Shown: positions 34,987-44,128, numbered from the stretch's first letter. The stretch: 64,000 nt of DNA from Levilactobacillus brevis (GCA_003666485.1 CP032931.1:1426001-1490000), one strand, 5' to 3'. Numbers and translations: made by a program. The notes: a model not told the origin generated them from the sequence alone.

Positions 34987-35442
34987 ATGTCGGTTTTAGA
35001 ATTTATCATCGAAGTTGGCGGGACCTACGTGGCTACGATTGCCTTTGGGATTCTGATCAACATCCCCCGGCGTGCGCTCAATGTGGGTGGCTGGATCGGC
35101 GTCTTGGGCTACGTGCTCTACCGCTTCACGGTCCTGTGGGGTGGCGGCTATGTGGTCGGCAATCTACTGGGGGCCGTGGCCATTGGGGTGGCCTCTCTAC
35201 AAGCAGCGAAAATTAAAAAAATGCCCATGATCCTCTTTAACATCCCGGCCATTGTGCCGCTGGTGCCCGGGGGACAGGCTTACCAAATGATCAAGAACTT
35301 TGCACTGGGCCAAAACTCCACGGCCTTCGTGTTCCTCTTACAGGTGGTCATGATTTCTGGAGCGATTGCCTTTGGCTTTCTGTTGTCAGAATTGGTCAAC
35401 CGGATTCAACGCCGGTTTTGGCGGCATCACAAGCGTTTATAA
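34987..35442 (+). CDS. ThrE-family exporter, C-terminal-type subunit (DUF3815)
   Basis: 151 residues, five hydrophobic helices, with IPAIVPLVPGGQAYQM matching the PLVPG motif of the partner. Starts 16 bp after the first subunit, with AAGGAGG ahead of the ATG. It forms the split exporter with the preceding gene. Confidence 0.88.
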   Translation: MSVLEFIIEVGGTYVATIAFGILINIPRRALNVGGWIGVLGYVLYRFTVLWGGGYVVGNLLGAVAIGVASLQAAKIKKMPMILFNIPAIVPLVPGGQAYQMIKNFALGQNSTAFVFLLQVVMISGAIAFGFLLSELVNRIQRRFWRHHKRL

Positions 35443-35545
35443 AAGTGTTAATACTGGCAGGAACGCTAGAAATTTGGCAACGGGGTGGTATACTCATTGC
35501 TAGGGGTTTTCCCAGAATCGGGTATGACGAAAGGAATAGTTAACT

Positions 35546-36214
35546 ATGATGTTATTTAATCGTGACCGTGACCGGCCGTGGAAATTTACCTTGGCAACGG
35601 CCTTGTTTTTGGTCGTGGCCATTTACATAAAAGCGCAGAACGCCTACGTGGAATTTCTGGACTCGTCCATCGTGGATGTGATTCAAAAGAATCAGCCGGA
35701 ATGGAAGACGTTGTTGTACCGGGGTGTGACTAGCCTGGCCGAGCCGAAGTTAGACATTATTTGGGTGTTGATCTTGGCCTTCCTACTGTGGGGATTCAAG
35801 TTCAAGATTCCCGCGCTCTGGTGTCTGGCGACCTTGGCTGGCGGGGATGTCATTGCCAGTCTGGTGAAGGAACTGGTCAAGCGGGCCCGGCCCTCGACCC
35901 ACTTAGCAATTGATGATGGCTATAGTTTTCCCAGTGGCCACGTCTTCGGGACGTTCTTGATCATTGCCATGATCTGGGTCATCTTGGTCCCGATGATTGT
36001 GACGGCTTGGCGGGCATGGTTGGTCCGTATCCTGTTGATCATCTGGCTGGGACTCGTCATGATCTCGCGGGTATACTTAAACGCCCACTTCCCAACGGAT
36101 ACCATCGGCGCAGCCTTATTAGCTTACCTTTGGTTACAGTTCGCAGAAGGACTCTACATTCGCTTAGCGCCGGTCATGCAGAAATGGCCGCTGCTGAAGC
36201 GCTCAGAAATTTAA
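35546..36214 (+). CDS. PAP2-family membrane phosphatase
   Basis: 222 residues with six membrane segments. The three acid-phosphatase motifs are in order: KELVKRARPSTH (KxxxxxxRP), YSFPSGHVFG (PSGH) and SRVYLNAHFPTD (SRxxxxxHxxxD). The family dephosphorylates lipid phosphates or undecaprenyl pyrophosphate at the outer face of the membrane. Double ATG at 35546 after AAAGGAA. Confidence 0.9.
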   Translation: MMLFNRDRDRPWKFTLATALFLVVAIYIKAQNAYVEFLDSSIVDVIQKNQPEWKTLLYRGVTSLAEPKLDIIWVLILAFLLWGFKFKIPALWCLATLAGGDVIASLVKELVKRARPSTHLAIDDGYSFPSGHVFGTFLIIAMIWVILVPMIVTAWRAWLVRILLIIWLGLVMISRVYLNAHFPTDTIGAALLAYLWLQFAEGLYIRLAPVMQKWPLLKRSEI

Positions 36215-36219
36215 GACGT

Positions 36220-36252
36220 GAGGCAATCATCTGGTTGGGTGGTTGTCTTTTT
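36220..36252 (+). terminator. PAP2 gene terminator
   Basis: AGGCAATCAT / GTGGTTGTCT ten-pair stem with G-T pairs and a T-run. Confidence 0.8.
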
Positions 36253-36284
36253 ATTTGCCCGCAGAACTGGCCAGGGCAAACAAA

Positions 36285-36320
36285 AATCCCCTCTCAAGGC
36301 GAGAAGGGATTGCGGTTTTA
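36285..36320 (+). terminator. Second hairpin after the PAP2 gene
   Basis: AATCCCCTCTC / GAGAAGGGATT stem followed by GCGGTTTT. Possibly a back-up terminator. Confidence 0.6.
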
Positions 36321-36423
36321 AAATTTACTGGTTGTCGATAAAAGATTGAAGGTAGAAGCACCGCGTTGTTTGGCAGACGACAGCGTTCTACCCGCTAGGC
36401 ATTGGTGAAACTGGGCTCCTACG

Positions 36424-36598
36424 TCAGCCAGGGCTCCGCTTGCTATGGGGAACACCTTCAGCCTGAGGAGCGGTCTTCCGGCTCGCTTGAAAGCCTGGCA
36501 AAGTTCACCAGTCTCTCAAGTCGTCCCGCCCAGTAACCTGGCAAGAAACGCCAGCTAACTGGGCCGACACAGCTAGCTCCACCCTAGCTGCCTCCGGC
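36424..36598 (+). repeat. R2 structured repeat, copy b
   Basis: Outer helix CAGCCAGGGCT / ACCCTAGCTG (imperfect), then TGCTATGGGG. Inner arms are CCCAGTAACCTGGC / GCCAGCTAACTGGG and CTTGAAAG / CTCTCAAG. Ends CTCCGGC. The R1-i copy follows after 96 bp. Confidence 0.82.
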
Positions 36599-36694
36599 AA
36601 GTTGACGTCTATCAGTAAAACTGCATTGGCTGGTGTTAGTTGACAAGTTAACTGTTACCGAGGGGTAAGCCGATGATTGTTGGCAAGTACTGCT

Positions 36695-36973
36695 GTAGCC
36701 GAGAGTTCGCCAAATATGGGTTCAGCCGTTGCAAAAGAGTGTGACAATAGGCGGTTAACTGGCGAGCATTAACGGTGCTAGGCGGATAATCCTGCTCCTG
36801 GATTATTTGCTTAGCAGTGTTAAGCGGAACCAGTTGCCTGTTGGCACACGTTTCGGCTATGAGGCCATTTTGAGACGCGGTCTTCGGCTCAAAGCGAGGC
36901 CGAGACCGCTCCTCAGGCTCGGTCCGGTCCGCCCACCGCGTTCCAGCCCATATTTGGCGGACGGTAGGCGGCC
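36695..36973 (-). repeat. R1 structured repeat, copy i, with R3 nested inside
   Basis: Outer helix CGCCAAATATGGG / CCCATATTTGGCG is intact. The inner arm that carries the GGGAGTTCCC motif in other copies is replaced by an R3 element (about 36733-36859), making the copy about 90 bp longer. Confidence 0.8.
36733..36859 (+). repeat. R3 structured repeat, copy a (nested)
   Basis: AAGAGTGTGACAATAGGCGG to CGTTTCGGC. Helices: AACTGG / CCAGTT; TGCTAGG / CTTAGCA; ATAATCC / GGATTAT. Each differs from copy b at 57062-57189 with pairing retained, while GAGCATTAA and TTAAGCGGA are conserved. Confidence 0.75.
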
Positions 36974-36985
36974 AGTCCTCACCAA

Positions 36986-37780
36986 CTAGTCCAGTTCATG
37001 TAACCATTCTTCGGCGAGGTCCATCCAGTGGGCCACGTGAGGCAGGTTAGCGCCCGGCTTCCAGGCGGTGACCTGGTTGGCTAGTGCTAAGCCGTGAGGG
37101 CCTTGGTGGAAGACGTGGAGCTCGGTATCCACGTGATTGGCAATCGAGGCCTGAGCGTACGCCAGCGCATTTTGCACGGGAACCAGGGGATCTTCGGCGG
37201 TGACCCAAATGAACGTGGCCACGTTGCGCGGCGTGACGCGCTTGTCGGCCGCAATTTGGTCGGGGTCATCCGTCCATTTAGCCAGTGTCTCGGCATCAGT
37301 GGGATAGCCGGCAGCGGGCGTGATGACCGGGTAACTGAGAATGACGGCGCGTGGCTTGATCTCGTACGGTGTTGTGCCGGCCAATTTATTGAAGGCGTCG
37401 TCATGCCACAGGTCATTGAACAACGCGGTGATGTGGCCGCCGACAGAGAAGCCTGCCACAAAGATATGGTCGGTGTCGATCAGCCAAGCGTTGGCGTTAC
37501 GCCGCAACAGCGCGACACTCTTGGCCAGTTCCACGACCGGCGTCGGTAACAGTGGGGATTTCTCACCGGCAAAGGTGTAGCGCAGGAAGAAGGCCTGATA
37601 GCCGCGAGCGGACCAGGCTAAGGCAAGGTCTTCCGCCTGTTGTTCGGGGATGTGGGTGTAGGCGCCGCCCGGGACGATGATGATGGCGGGGTAAGTTCCG
37701 GTATCTTCTTCAGGTTGGCGAAGATAGGCTTGTAAGTAAGCTGGCGAGTTTGGTGCCAGTGGCAAAGTGATTGTTTTCAA
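36986..37780 (-). CDS. Alpha/beta hydrolase (acetyl-esterase/BD-FAE-like)
   Basis: 264 residues from a TTG start at 37780, chosen because AGGAGG lies 8 bp upstream; the frame is open 26 codons further but without such a site. Nucleophile Ser112 in GFSVGG, oxyanion motif VPGGAY, Asp in TAEDPLVP and His in QGPHGLAL complete the triad. Intracellular. Such enzymes remove acetyl or acyl groups from sugars or small esters; the exact substrate is unknown. Confidence 0.85.
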   Translation of the reverse strand: MKTITLPLAPNSPAYLQAYLRQPEEDTGTYPAIIIVPGGAYTHIPEQQAEDLALAWSARGYQAFFLRYTFAGEKSPLLPTPVVELAKSVALLRRNANAWLIDTDHIFVAGFSVGGHITALFNDLWHDDAFNKLAGTTPYEIKPRAVILSYPVITPAAGYPTDAETLAKWTDDPDQIAADKRVTPRNVATFIWVTAEDPLVPVQNALAYAQASIANHVDTELHVFHQGPHGLALANQVTAWKPGANLPHVAHWMDLAEEWLHELD

Positions 37781-37863
37781 TTGCGAAACCTCCTGAAATA
37801 AGTCATGATAGGATTTAACGGGAAACGACTTGGCCAGATGGTCAGGGTTTCCAAACAAAGGGC

Positions 37864-37905
37864 GTCACCCCAGTGTGGCCGCGACGCATCAACGGTCGGG
37901 GTGAC
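37864..37905 (-). promoter_or_regulatory. Leader hairpin upstream of the hydrolase
   Basis: GTCACCCC / GGGGTGAC perfect 8-bp stem lies between a minus-strand TATACT (37929-37924) and the gene, in a leader of about 140 nt. No T-run follows, so its role is unclear. Confidence 0.45.
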
Positions 37906-37968
37906 CCACCACTTTATGATTAAAGTATAACGCATTTGGCATGCGAACGGGAAAAGAGGAAACGCAGA

Positions 37969-38514
37969 ATGAATCGGATTATTGAAACGTCACGGGTGCG
38001 GGTCCGTCCCTTGACAGAAAGTGACTTGCCAGGGTACCAGCGTTTGTTGACCTTGCCGGTAGTGGCTGCGGCTAACGGGTCTCCGGCGGACGTCTCCACT
38101 GAACAGGTCAAACGGTGGCTAGCGGCTGACCGCCAAAGCCCGTTTGCCTTTAGTATCGAGGATAAGAGCACCCAGCGCTTCATGGGGACCATCTTGTTTT
38201 ACCAACACCTCACGGCAGAGGGGATGCCGAGTGCCACGGAATACGACCTGGGTTATTTCCTCGATCCCCAGGACTGGGGGCAGGGCATCATGCCCGAGGC
38301 CATCGACGGCAGCTTACAGTTAGTTCAACAAGCAAAGCAACAATCGCAGACAATCTGGGCTACCTGCTTTGTGACCAACCACCAGTCCCAGCGGGTGCTC
38401 GAGAAGCTTGGATTTACCGCGGTCTTACAGCATTTTGTGGGCCCACAGATTGGCGATAAAGCACCTACGCCTGAACGATTATTTCGCTTAGATTTACCGG
38501 CTAGAAAAAATTAA
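37969..38514 (+). CDS. GNAT-family acetyltransferase (RimJ/RimL-like)
   Basis: 181 residues: IETSRVRVRPLTESDLPGYQRLL at the N-terminus, YDLGYFLDPQDWGQGIMPEAIDG in the acetyl-CoA region and TNHQSQRVLEKLGFTAV near the end, the pattern of ribosomal-protein or small-molecule acetyltransferases. ATG 37969 follows AAGAGGA. Divergent from the hydrolase, with which it shares a short intergenic region. Confidence 0.87.
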   Translation: MNRIIETSRVRVRPLTESDLPGYQRLLTLPVVAAANGSPADVSTEQVKRWLAADRQSPFAFSIEDKSTQRFMGTILFYQHLTAEGMPSATEYDLGYFLDPQDWGQGIMPEAIDGSLQLVQQAKQQSQTIWATCFVTNHQSQRVLEKLGFTAVLQHFVGPQIGDKAPTPERLFRLDLPARKN

Positions 38515-38537
38515 GGTGCATTTTTCAAAATTTGAGC

Positions 38538-38566
38538 TTGCAATGTAAGTTGGTGATGGGTATACT
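38538..38566 (+). promoter_or_regulatory. Lysine permease promoter
   Basis: TTGCAA (38538-38543), 17-bp spacer, TATACT (38561-38566), just ahead of the riboswitch. Confidence 0.82.
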
Positions 38567-38575
38567 ACGAAGTAT

Positions 38576-38823
38576 CGAATAGAAGAGGCGCGACCAACAA
38601 GAGTCGCTTTCCGGAGATGGGTCACATCGCTGAAGGAAAGTTAAAGGGGCGGTCGCCGAAATCAACACGTGAGGACATAGCGTGGTGGTTGGGTCCTGGT
38701 TCAACAGATCAGGGACTGTCGCAGCCAAATATGGGTTGCGGGGCGCTTTCAACGATATTGACTTGGAATAATGAAACTTCCAATCTCTTTCGCGGGCTTT
38801 TCTGGCGAAGGAGATTTTTTTAT
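38576..38823 (+). ncRNA. Lysine riboswitch (L box) with terminator
   Basis: Conserved L-box blocks in order: GAAGAGGCGCG, AAGAGT, GGAGA, CTGAAGGAAAG, AAAGGGGCGGTCGCCGAAAT and GGGACTGTCGCAGCC (aptamer 38576-38726). The expression platform ends in a terminator: AATCTCTTTCGC / GCGAAGGAGATT followed by TTTTTT (38780-38823). High lysine would terminate transcription before the permease gene. Confidence 0.93.
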
Positions 38824-38875
38824 TGGACTGGGTCGTTTCGAGGAAGTCCTTCTAATCAAGAAGGAGGAAACATTT

Positions 38876-40375
38876 ATGGAACAGAATATGACAAATGCAA
38901 CAACCAGCGCGGCCTCAGATCAGGTCAAGCGGGGACTCAAGACGCGTCACGTGTCAATGATCGCGTTGGGCGGCTGTATCGGGACTGGGTTATTCGTTGC
39001 CAGTGGGTCGGCTATCTCAACTGCCGGTCCTGGTGGGGCGTTAGCAGCCTACGTTGCCATGGGTTTGATGGTGTACTTCCTGATGACCAGTTTGGGTGAA
39101 ATGGCCACGAACATGCCGATTTCCGGTTCGTTCGCAGCGTATTCAGCTAAGTATGTTGACCCAGCCTTAGGGTTTGCGATGGGCTGGAACTACTGGTTCA
39201 ACTGGGCCATTACCGTGGCCGTCGACATTTCTACGGCTGCCTTAGTCATGAAGTTCTGGTTACCCGGGGTGCCAAGTTGGATCTGGAGTGCCGTTGCGTT
39301 GGGCATTGTCTTTCTGATCAACGCCTTGGCTGTCCAAGCATTCGGGGAAACCGAATTTTGGATGTCCTTGATCAAGGTTGTTACCATCTTCGTCTTCCTG
39401 GCTGTCGGCTTAATGACGATCGTTGGAATCATGGGTGGTCACGCCACTGGCTTAGAGAACTTCACCTACAAGAAGGCGCCATTCGTGGGTGGCTTCCCAG
39501 CTATCTTGAGTGTCTTCGTAGTTGCCGGGTTCTCGTTCCAAGGAACTGAACTGGTCGGGATTACCGCTGGTGAATCCGAAGATCCTGCACACAGTGTTCC
39601 CAAGGCAATCAATTCTGTTTTCTGGCGAATCATTTTATTCTACATTTTAGCTATCTTTGTTATCGCCGCTGTCTTGCCTTACACCAGCAAGGACCTGTTA
39701 GGGTCATCTGCTAGTGACATTGCCATCAGTCCCTTCACGTTGGTCTTCCAGCGTGCCGGCTTGGCCGCTGCCGCTAGTGTCATGAACGCCGTTATCTTAA
39801 CGTCAGTTATTTCCGCTGCTAACTCAGGGATGTACGCTTCCACGCGGATGCTGTACTCCTTATCCAAGGAAGGTTACGCACCAAGCTTGTTCGAACGGAC
39901 TGGGAAGAACGGGATTCCTTATCCTGCCTTGTTCGCGACGACGATTGTCGCTGCCTTGACCTTCATCAGTAGTATTGCCGGTCCAGAAATTTACATGTGG
40001 TTGGTTGCTGCTAGTGGGTTAACCGGCTTCATTGCTTGGTTCGGGATTGCCTTATCGCATTACCGGTTCCGTCGGGCATTTATCAAGCAAGGACACAAGT
40101 TATCTGAACTGAGTTATCATGCAAAGTGGTTCCCAGTTGGGCCAATCTTGGCACTGTTCCTGTGTGTGGCTGTGATTGTTGGGCAAGACCCACAATCCTT
40201 CTTCTCCGGTAACTGGGAACAAGTCTTGGTCACTTACATCAGTGTGCCATTAGTCTTGATTCTCTACATCGGGTACAAGATCAAGAAGCACACGAAGCTG
40301 ATTCCATTGAGCGAAGTCGATGTTTCCCCAGTTCACCGTGATGGGACGCTGAAGGAAACAACACCAAACGATTAA
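38876..40375 (+). CDS. lysP: Lysine-specific permease (APC family)
   Basis: 499 residues, 12 membrane segments, amino acid permease signature GGCIGTGLFVASGSAISTAGP in TM1 and SFQGTELVGITAGESEDP in the middle. LysP-like sequence plus a lysine riboswitch directly upstream make lysine the likely substrate. ATG 38876 follows AAGGAGG; the open frame upstream is riboswitch terminator sequence, not coding. Confidence 0.93.
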   Translation: MEQNMTNATTSAASDQVKRGLKTRHVSMIALGGCIGTGLFVASGSAISTAGPGGALAAYVAMGLMVYFLMTSLGEMATNMPISGSFAAYSAKYVDPALGFAMGWNYWFNWAITVAVDISTAALVMKFWLPGVPSWIWSAVALGIVFLINALAVQAFGETEFWMSLIKVVTIFVFLAVGLMTIVGIMGGHATGLENFTYKKAPFVGGFPAILSVFVVAGFSFQGTELVGITAGESEDPAHSVPKAINSVFWRIILFYILAIFVIAAVLPYTSKDLLGSSASDIAISPFTLVFQRAGLAAAASVMNAVILTSVISAANSGMYASTRMLYSLSKEGYAPSLFERTGKNGIPYPALFATTIVAALTFISSIAGPEIYMWLVAASGLTGFIAWFGIALSHYRFRRAFIKQGHKLSELSYHAKWFPVGPILALFLCVAVIVGQDPQSFFSGNWEQVLVTYISVPLVLILYIGYKIKKHTKLIPLSEVDVSPVHRDGTLKETTPND

Positions 40376-40420
40376 CAGAAATTAAGTGTGGGCACACGTA
40401 ATTTTTAAATAAAAATATCG

Positions 40421-40460
40421 CGGCGTCTAAGCTGGTGGTTGCCAGCTTAGGCGTCGTTTT
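40421..40460 (+). terminator. lysP terminator
   Basis: 15-pair stem CGGCGTCTAAGCTGG / CCAGCTTAGGCGTCG followed by TTTT. Confidence 0.92.
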
Positions 40461-40495
40461 GGTTCCAGTGAAATCGAGAAAATGGCCACGACATA

Positions 40496-40524
40496 TTGTC
40501 TTTTATCCGGGAGGTTGGTACAAT
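40496..40524 (+). promoter_or_regulatory. Deoxynucleoside kinase promoter
   Basis: TTGTCT (40496-40501), 17-bp spacer, TACAAT (40519-40524). The roughly 120-nt leader contains a GC-rich hairpin (GCAGG / CCTGC). Confidence 0.7.
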
Positions 40525-40649
40525 ATGTGGTGTTGAATTTTTGAGAGTGGGTCAGTGGGCAGGACGCCTGCTGTACCCGTTTTAGTTAGAGATAGGGAAA
40601 CGCTGTGGCTGTCGTCACGGCCCCGTCGTTATTTAAAGGAGAAGATCGC

Positions 40650-41282
40650 ATGCTTGTATTATCGGGAACTATTGGCGCCGGCAAAACGAGTTTGACCTCG
40701 TTATTAGCCGACCACTTGAACAAACCAGCATTTTACGAATCAGTGGATGACAACAAAATCTTGCCACTGTTCTACCAGAACCCGCAGAAGTATGCTTTCT
40801 TGTTACAAATTTACTTCTTGAACAAACGGCTCGACAGCATCAAAGCTGCCAACGCCGATGATGAAAGTGTCTTGGATCGTTCGATCTTTGAAGACTCCTT
40901 GCTCTTTCACCTAAACGCCGACCTGGGCCGCGCAACCAGCACGGAAGTCGACATTTACGATTCCTTACTGGCCAACATGATGCAAGAATTACCAGACGCC
41001 ACGCACAAGAAGAACCCTGACTTGTTGATCCACATCAACATTTCGTTTGAAACGATGTTGGAACGCATCAAGAAGCGGGGCCGGTCATACGAACAGATCG
41101 ACCATGATCCAAGCCTGTACAAGTACTACCAAGAACTGGACCAACGCTACGTGGATTGGTACAACGCTTACGACAAGTCACCAAAGATGCAAATCGACGG
41201 CGACAAGCTAGACTTCGTGGAAGACCCAGCTGCACGTCAACAAGTGCTACAACTCATCGACGAAAAAATCGCTTCATTGTAA
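40650..41282 (+). CDS. Deoxynucleoside kinase (deoxyadenosine/deoxyguanosine kinase family)
   Basis: 210 residues. P-loop GTIGAGKTS at the N-terminus, substrate-site segment FYESVDDNKILPLFYQNPQKYAF, DRSIFEDSLLF (ERS/DRS motif) and the lid RIKKRGRSYEQ. Phosphorylates purine deoxynucleosides with ATP for salvage, as established for the Lactobacillus family. ATG 40650 follows AAAGGAGA. No terminator is visible before the R2/R1 repeats that follow. Confidence 0.9.
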   Translation: MLVLSGTIGAGKTSLTSLLADHLNKPAFYESVDDNKILPLFYQNPQKYAFLLQIYFLNKRLDSIKAANADDESVLDRSIFEDSLLFHLNADLGRATSTEVDIYDSLLANMMQELPDATHKKNPDLLIHINISFETMLERIKKRGRSYEQIDHDPSLYKYYQELDQRYVDWYNAYDKSPKMQIDGDKLDFVEDPAARQQVLQLIDEKIASL

Positions 41283-41352
41283 GCACGCGTGTTGGGGCAC
41301 TATGGATTGATCTGGCTGCCTGCTGTTGCACTAGTGGTCGCCCATGCCTGCG

Positions 41353-41528
41353 GCTGCCAGGGATTCTGCCTACTATGGGGAACGCCTGCAGCCCAGAAGC
41401 GGGCTTCCGGCTCGCTTTGAAGCCTGGCTCAGAACCGCCAGTCTCCAAAGTCGTCCCACGCTGTAGGCTGAGAAAAGACCTCAGCCAACACCGTCGACAC
41501 AGCTGGCGCCATCCCTGACCTCCTCCGG
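41353..41528 (+). repeat. R2 structured repeat, copy c
   Basis: Outer helix GCCAGGGAT / ATCCCTGAC, family core CTATGGGGAAC, GTCGACACAGCTGGC and CTCCGGC. Inner arms CTTTGAAG / CTCCAAAG and AGGCTGAG / CTCAGCC. R1-j follows after 77 bp. Confidence 0.83.
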
Positions 41529-41605
41529 CAAGATAGTCCACCAATCGCCAGCTAGCAATGGACGGTTATGGTCCACGTTAGTCCGTGTTAGTGGCAATCA
41601 CCACC

Positions 41606-41792
41606 GTAGCCGAGAGTGAAGCGAAAGTTGTGCTCAGCCGTGGGAGTTCCCTTAGTGGCGGGTTGTGCCGGTTAGGGAACTGGCGTCTTTAAGACGTGAT
41701 TTACGGCTTAAAGCGAGGGGCGAGACCGCATTTTGGCTCGCCCCGTCCGCCCACAGCGTTCCGGCACAACTTTCGCGCAACGGCAGGCGGAT
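41606..41792 (-). repeat. R1 structured repeat, copy j
   Basis: Outer helix GCGAAAGTTGTGC / GCACAACTTTCGC, 13 bp perfect, unique to this copy. Inner arms GTTCCCTTA / TTAGGGAAC and TCTTTAAG / CTTAAAG. Confidence 0.87.
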
Positions 41793-41829
41793 GGGACCAT
41801 TGTCAGTTGTTAAAGAAAAAAGTTAGTAA

Positions 41830-41858
41830 TTGTTATCTGCCAAGAAATGCGGTATGAT
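41830..41858 (+). promoter_or_regulatory. serS promoter
   Basis: TTGTTA (41830-41835), 17-bp spacer, TATGAT (41853-41858), ahead of the T-box leader. Confidence 0.8.
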
Positions 41859-41874
41859 GAGACTAATCAAAAAC

Positions 41875-42077
41875 ACGTTGTGCCTATTTAGTAGACGGCC
41901 AGAGAAGCGGGGAAAGCTGCAAACCGCCACGTCGAATCTTCCAGCACGAGAAATAGTGGGCGGGTAATGCCGCACGGTGCAAACCGTTATCATGTTCAAG
42001 GGTGTAACTGGGCGACTGGTTACGAACTTGGGTGGTACCGCGAAGGTCTTCGTCCCATGTGACGGAGGCCTTTTTTG
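41875..42077 (+). ncRNA. T-box riboswitch (serine)
   Basis: Stem I features AGAGAAGCGGGG and GCTGCAAACCGC, specifier region GAATCTTCCAGCACG, then the antiterminator T-box sequence GAACTTGGGTGGTACCGCG (42024-42042). The terminator is AAGGTCTTCGTC / GACGGAGGCCTT with six T. The specifier region reads TCT-TCC-AGC, all serine codons; TCT after GAA is the most likely specifier. Uncharged tRNA-Ser would permit serS transcription. Confidence 0.93.
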
Positions 42078-42110
42078 TATCATCCGTGAAAAAAGAGAGG
42101 AGCAAACAAG

Positions 42111-43382
42111 ATGTTAGATTTAAAATTGATTCGCCAAGAACCAGACTTTATCAAGGAAAAATTAGCCACACGGGGTGTTGATCCCGCTGATATCGACAGT
42201 TTGTTGGCCTTAGATGCCAAGCGTCGGGAATTGATCGTGAAGAGTGAGACCATGAAGGCCCAACGTAACACGGTTTCTGATGAAATTTCTCAATTGAAGC
42301 GTAACAAGCAAGACGCCAATGACAAGATCACCGAGATGCGTCAAGTCAGTGGTGAGATCAAGGACATCGACGCCCAATTGGATACGTTAAAGGCACAGGT
42401 CCATGATGCGGCCGCTCATTTGCCAAACATTCCGAATGACAACGTACCAGTAGGGCTGACGGAAGACGGCAGTGTTGAGTTGCGCCAATGGGGTGAGAAG
42501 CCGAACATGGACTTCACGCCTAAGGCCCACTACGAACTGGGTGAAGACCTGGGAATCTTAGACTTCGAAGCCGGTGCCAAGGTATCTGGGAGCCGTTACC
42601 TGTACTACTTGGGTCTCGGTGCGCGTTTGGAACGGGCCGTTTACAACTTCTTCTTGGATGAGAACACCAAGGCGGGCTTCAAGGAAGTCTTGCCACCTTA
42701 CATCGTGAACGACGATTCCATGTACGGAACTGGCCAATTCCCTAAGTTCAAGGAAGACGTTTACCAACTCCGTGACGAGGAAATGACCTTGATTCCAACG
42801 GCCGAAGTCCCCTTGGTCAACTACTACCGTGACGAAGTGATCCCTGAAGAGGACCTGCCAGTGTGGTTCACCGCTTTGACACCTGCCTTCCGTTCCGAAG
42901 CCGGGAGTGCCGGTCGTGACACCCGTGGCCTGATCCGCCTGCACCAATTCAACAAGGTCGAAATGGTTAAGTTCTGCAAGCCAGAAAACTCTTGGGATGA
43001 ACTGGAAGCCTTGACCAAGCACGCTGAGAGCCTCTTACAGAAGCTGGGACTGGCTTATCACGTCATTACCCTGACGACCAGTGACATGAGCTTTACGGCG
43101 GCTATGACACATGATTTGGAAGTTTGGTTCCCAGAACAAAACACGTACCGGGAAATTTCTAGTTGCTCAAACACCACGGACTTCCAAGCACGGCGGGCAC
43201 ATATCCAATACCGTGACGACAATGGCAAGTTGCAATACGTTCACGCGCTGAACGGGTCTGGCTTAGCCGTTGGCCGGACGGTCGCAGCCATTTTGGAAAA
43301 CTACCAAAACGCCGATGGCACCGTAACGATTCCAGACGTGCTGGTTCCTTACATGGGCGGCGTCACGAAGATTACGAAATAG
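42111..43382 (+). CDS. serS: Seryl-tRNA synthetase
   Basis: 423 residues, class II. The N-terminal tRNA-binding coiled coil spans about residues 30-100; motif 2 is [24 protein letters not shown], and motif 3 is [19 protein letters not shown]. Catalytic-domain motif [16 protein letters not shown] is normal. It charges tRNA-Ser. ATG 42111 follows GAGAGGAG; the T-box leader upstream confirms identity. Confidence 0.97.
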   Translation: MLDLKLIRQEPDFIKEKLATRGVDPADIDSLLALDAKRRELIVKSETMKAQRNTVSDEISQLKRNKQDANDKITEMRQVSGEIKDIDAQLDTLKAQVHDAAAHLPNIPNDNVPVGLTEDGSVELRQWGEKPNMDFTPKAHYELGEDLGILDFEAGAKVSGSRYLYYLGLGARLERAVYNFFLDENTKAGFKEVLPPYIVNDDSMYGTGQFPKFKEDVYQLRDEEMTLIPTAEVPLVNYYRDEVIPEEDLPVWFTALTPAFRSEAGSAGRDTRGLIRLHQFNKVEMVKFCKPENSWDELEALTKHAESLLQKLGLAYHVITLTTSDMSFTAAMTHDLEVWFPEQNTYREISSCSNTTDFQARRAHIQYRDDNGKLQYVHALNGSGLAVGRTVAAILENYQNADGTVTIPDVLVPYMGGVTKITK

Positions 43383-43394
43383 GTTCCTCTCTCC

Positions 43395-43579
43395 GTCAGC
43401 GCCACAAGCACTCCGCCTGCTATGGGGAACGGTTCCAGCCAAAGAACGGGCTTCCACCTCGCGCCAAAGCCTCGCTAAGACCGCGAGTCTCTGAAGGCGT
43501 CCCACCCAGTAACCTGGCCTAAAACGCCAGCTAACTGGGTCGACACAGCTGGCTCCACACTTGTGGCGCTGACTCCGGC
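43395..43579 (+). repeat. R2 structured repeat, copy d
   Basis: Outer helix CAGCGCCACAAG / CTTGTGGCGCTG, 12 bp perfect and unique to this copy. Core TGCTATGGGGAAC, GTCGACACAGCTGGC and CTCCGGC conserved. Inner arm CCCAGTAACCTGGC / GCCAGCTAACTGGG. No R1 partner follows within the next 500 bp. Confidence 0.85.
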
Positions 43580-43739
43580 TGAACTGTTTTTGCACCACGT
43601 CACTTTGACTCTTGGTAGTCGGTGGCAGGGTTCGGCTCGGTTTCTGTGTAACAGGAAGCGACTGGGTCGACGCAAGTAAATAAACATCAAAAGTGGTCTC
43701 ACGCAGTTACTGGCAGCAGTGGCCGAGATAGCGACCAGG
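43580..43739. other. Unassigned stretch after R2-d
   Basis: About 160 bp with no open gene or recognisable repeat. It may be a decayed R1 partner, but I see no convincing R1 core. Confidence 0.3.
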
Positions 43740-43766
43740 GGTCAGGGCAAATGTCCTGGCCTTTTT
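43740..43766 (+). terminator. Probable serS terminator
   Basis: GGTCAGG / CCTGGCC stem, loop of 8, five T. It lies beyond the R2 repeat, so R2-d would be part of the serS transcript's 3' end. Confidence 0.75.
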
Positions 43767-43876
43767 ATTTGGTCTTGATCAGGGGGCGCTGAGGGATTGG
43801 GAGAGGGAATCAGGCATAGCGGCAGAAAGATTTTTAGGTAAACACTCATTTTTTTGAATATTTTTGTAATTTCTTA

Positions 43877-43905
43877 TTGACGCGTCTAGGTCCTTCGTAT
43901 AAAAT
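43877..43905 (+). promoter_or_regulatory. Possible distal promoter of the tRNA operon
   Basis: TTGACG (43877-43882), 17-bp spacer, TAAAAT (43900-43905). A hairpin GACAGCC / GGCTGTC follows at about 43928-43948. Confidence 0.55.
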
Positions 43906-44099
43906 AGTTTTTGTTGGTTAATTCCGACAGCCAAGAGAGGCTGTCAGTGGAGTGGCCGCGCATCGTCGTGATTGATAAATTCAAATTATTTTGAAAAAAA
44001 GCTGGCTTTTTCTTCGCTAGTAGGTTAGAATATTATTTGTTGCTTACCGGGTAGTTATTCAGCTAACGAATATTTATTCAAAATATTTCAAAAAAGTTG

Positions 44100-44128
44100 T
44101 TGACATCATTTGCTCGGCATGGTAAATT
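44100..44128 (+). promoter_or_regulatory. tRNA operon promoter
   Basis: TTGACA (44100-44105), 17-bp spacer, TAAATT (44123-44128), 49 bp before the first tRNA. Confidence 0.75.

Noticed and set aside
38771-38875. 35-codon N-terminal extension of lysP
   Set aside because: It is the riboswitch terminator read as protein; AAGGAGG before 38876 decides the start.
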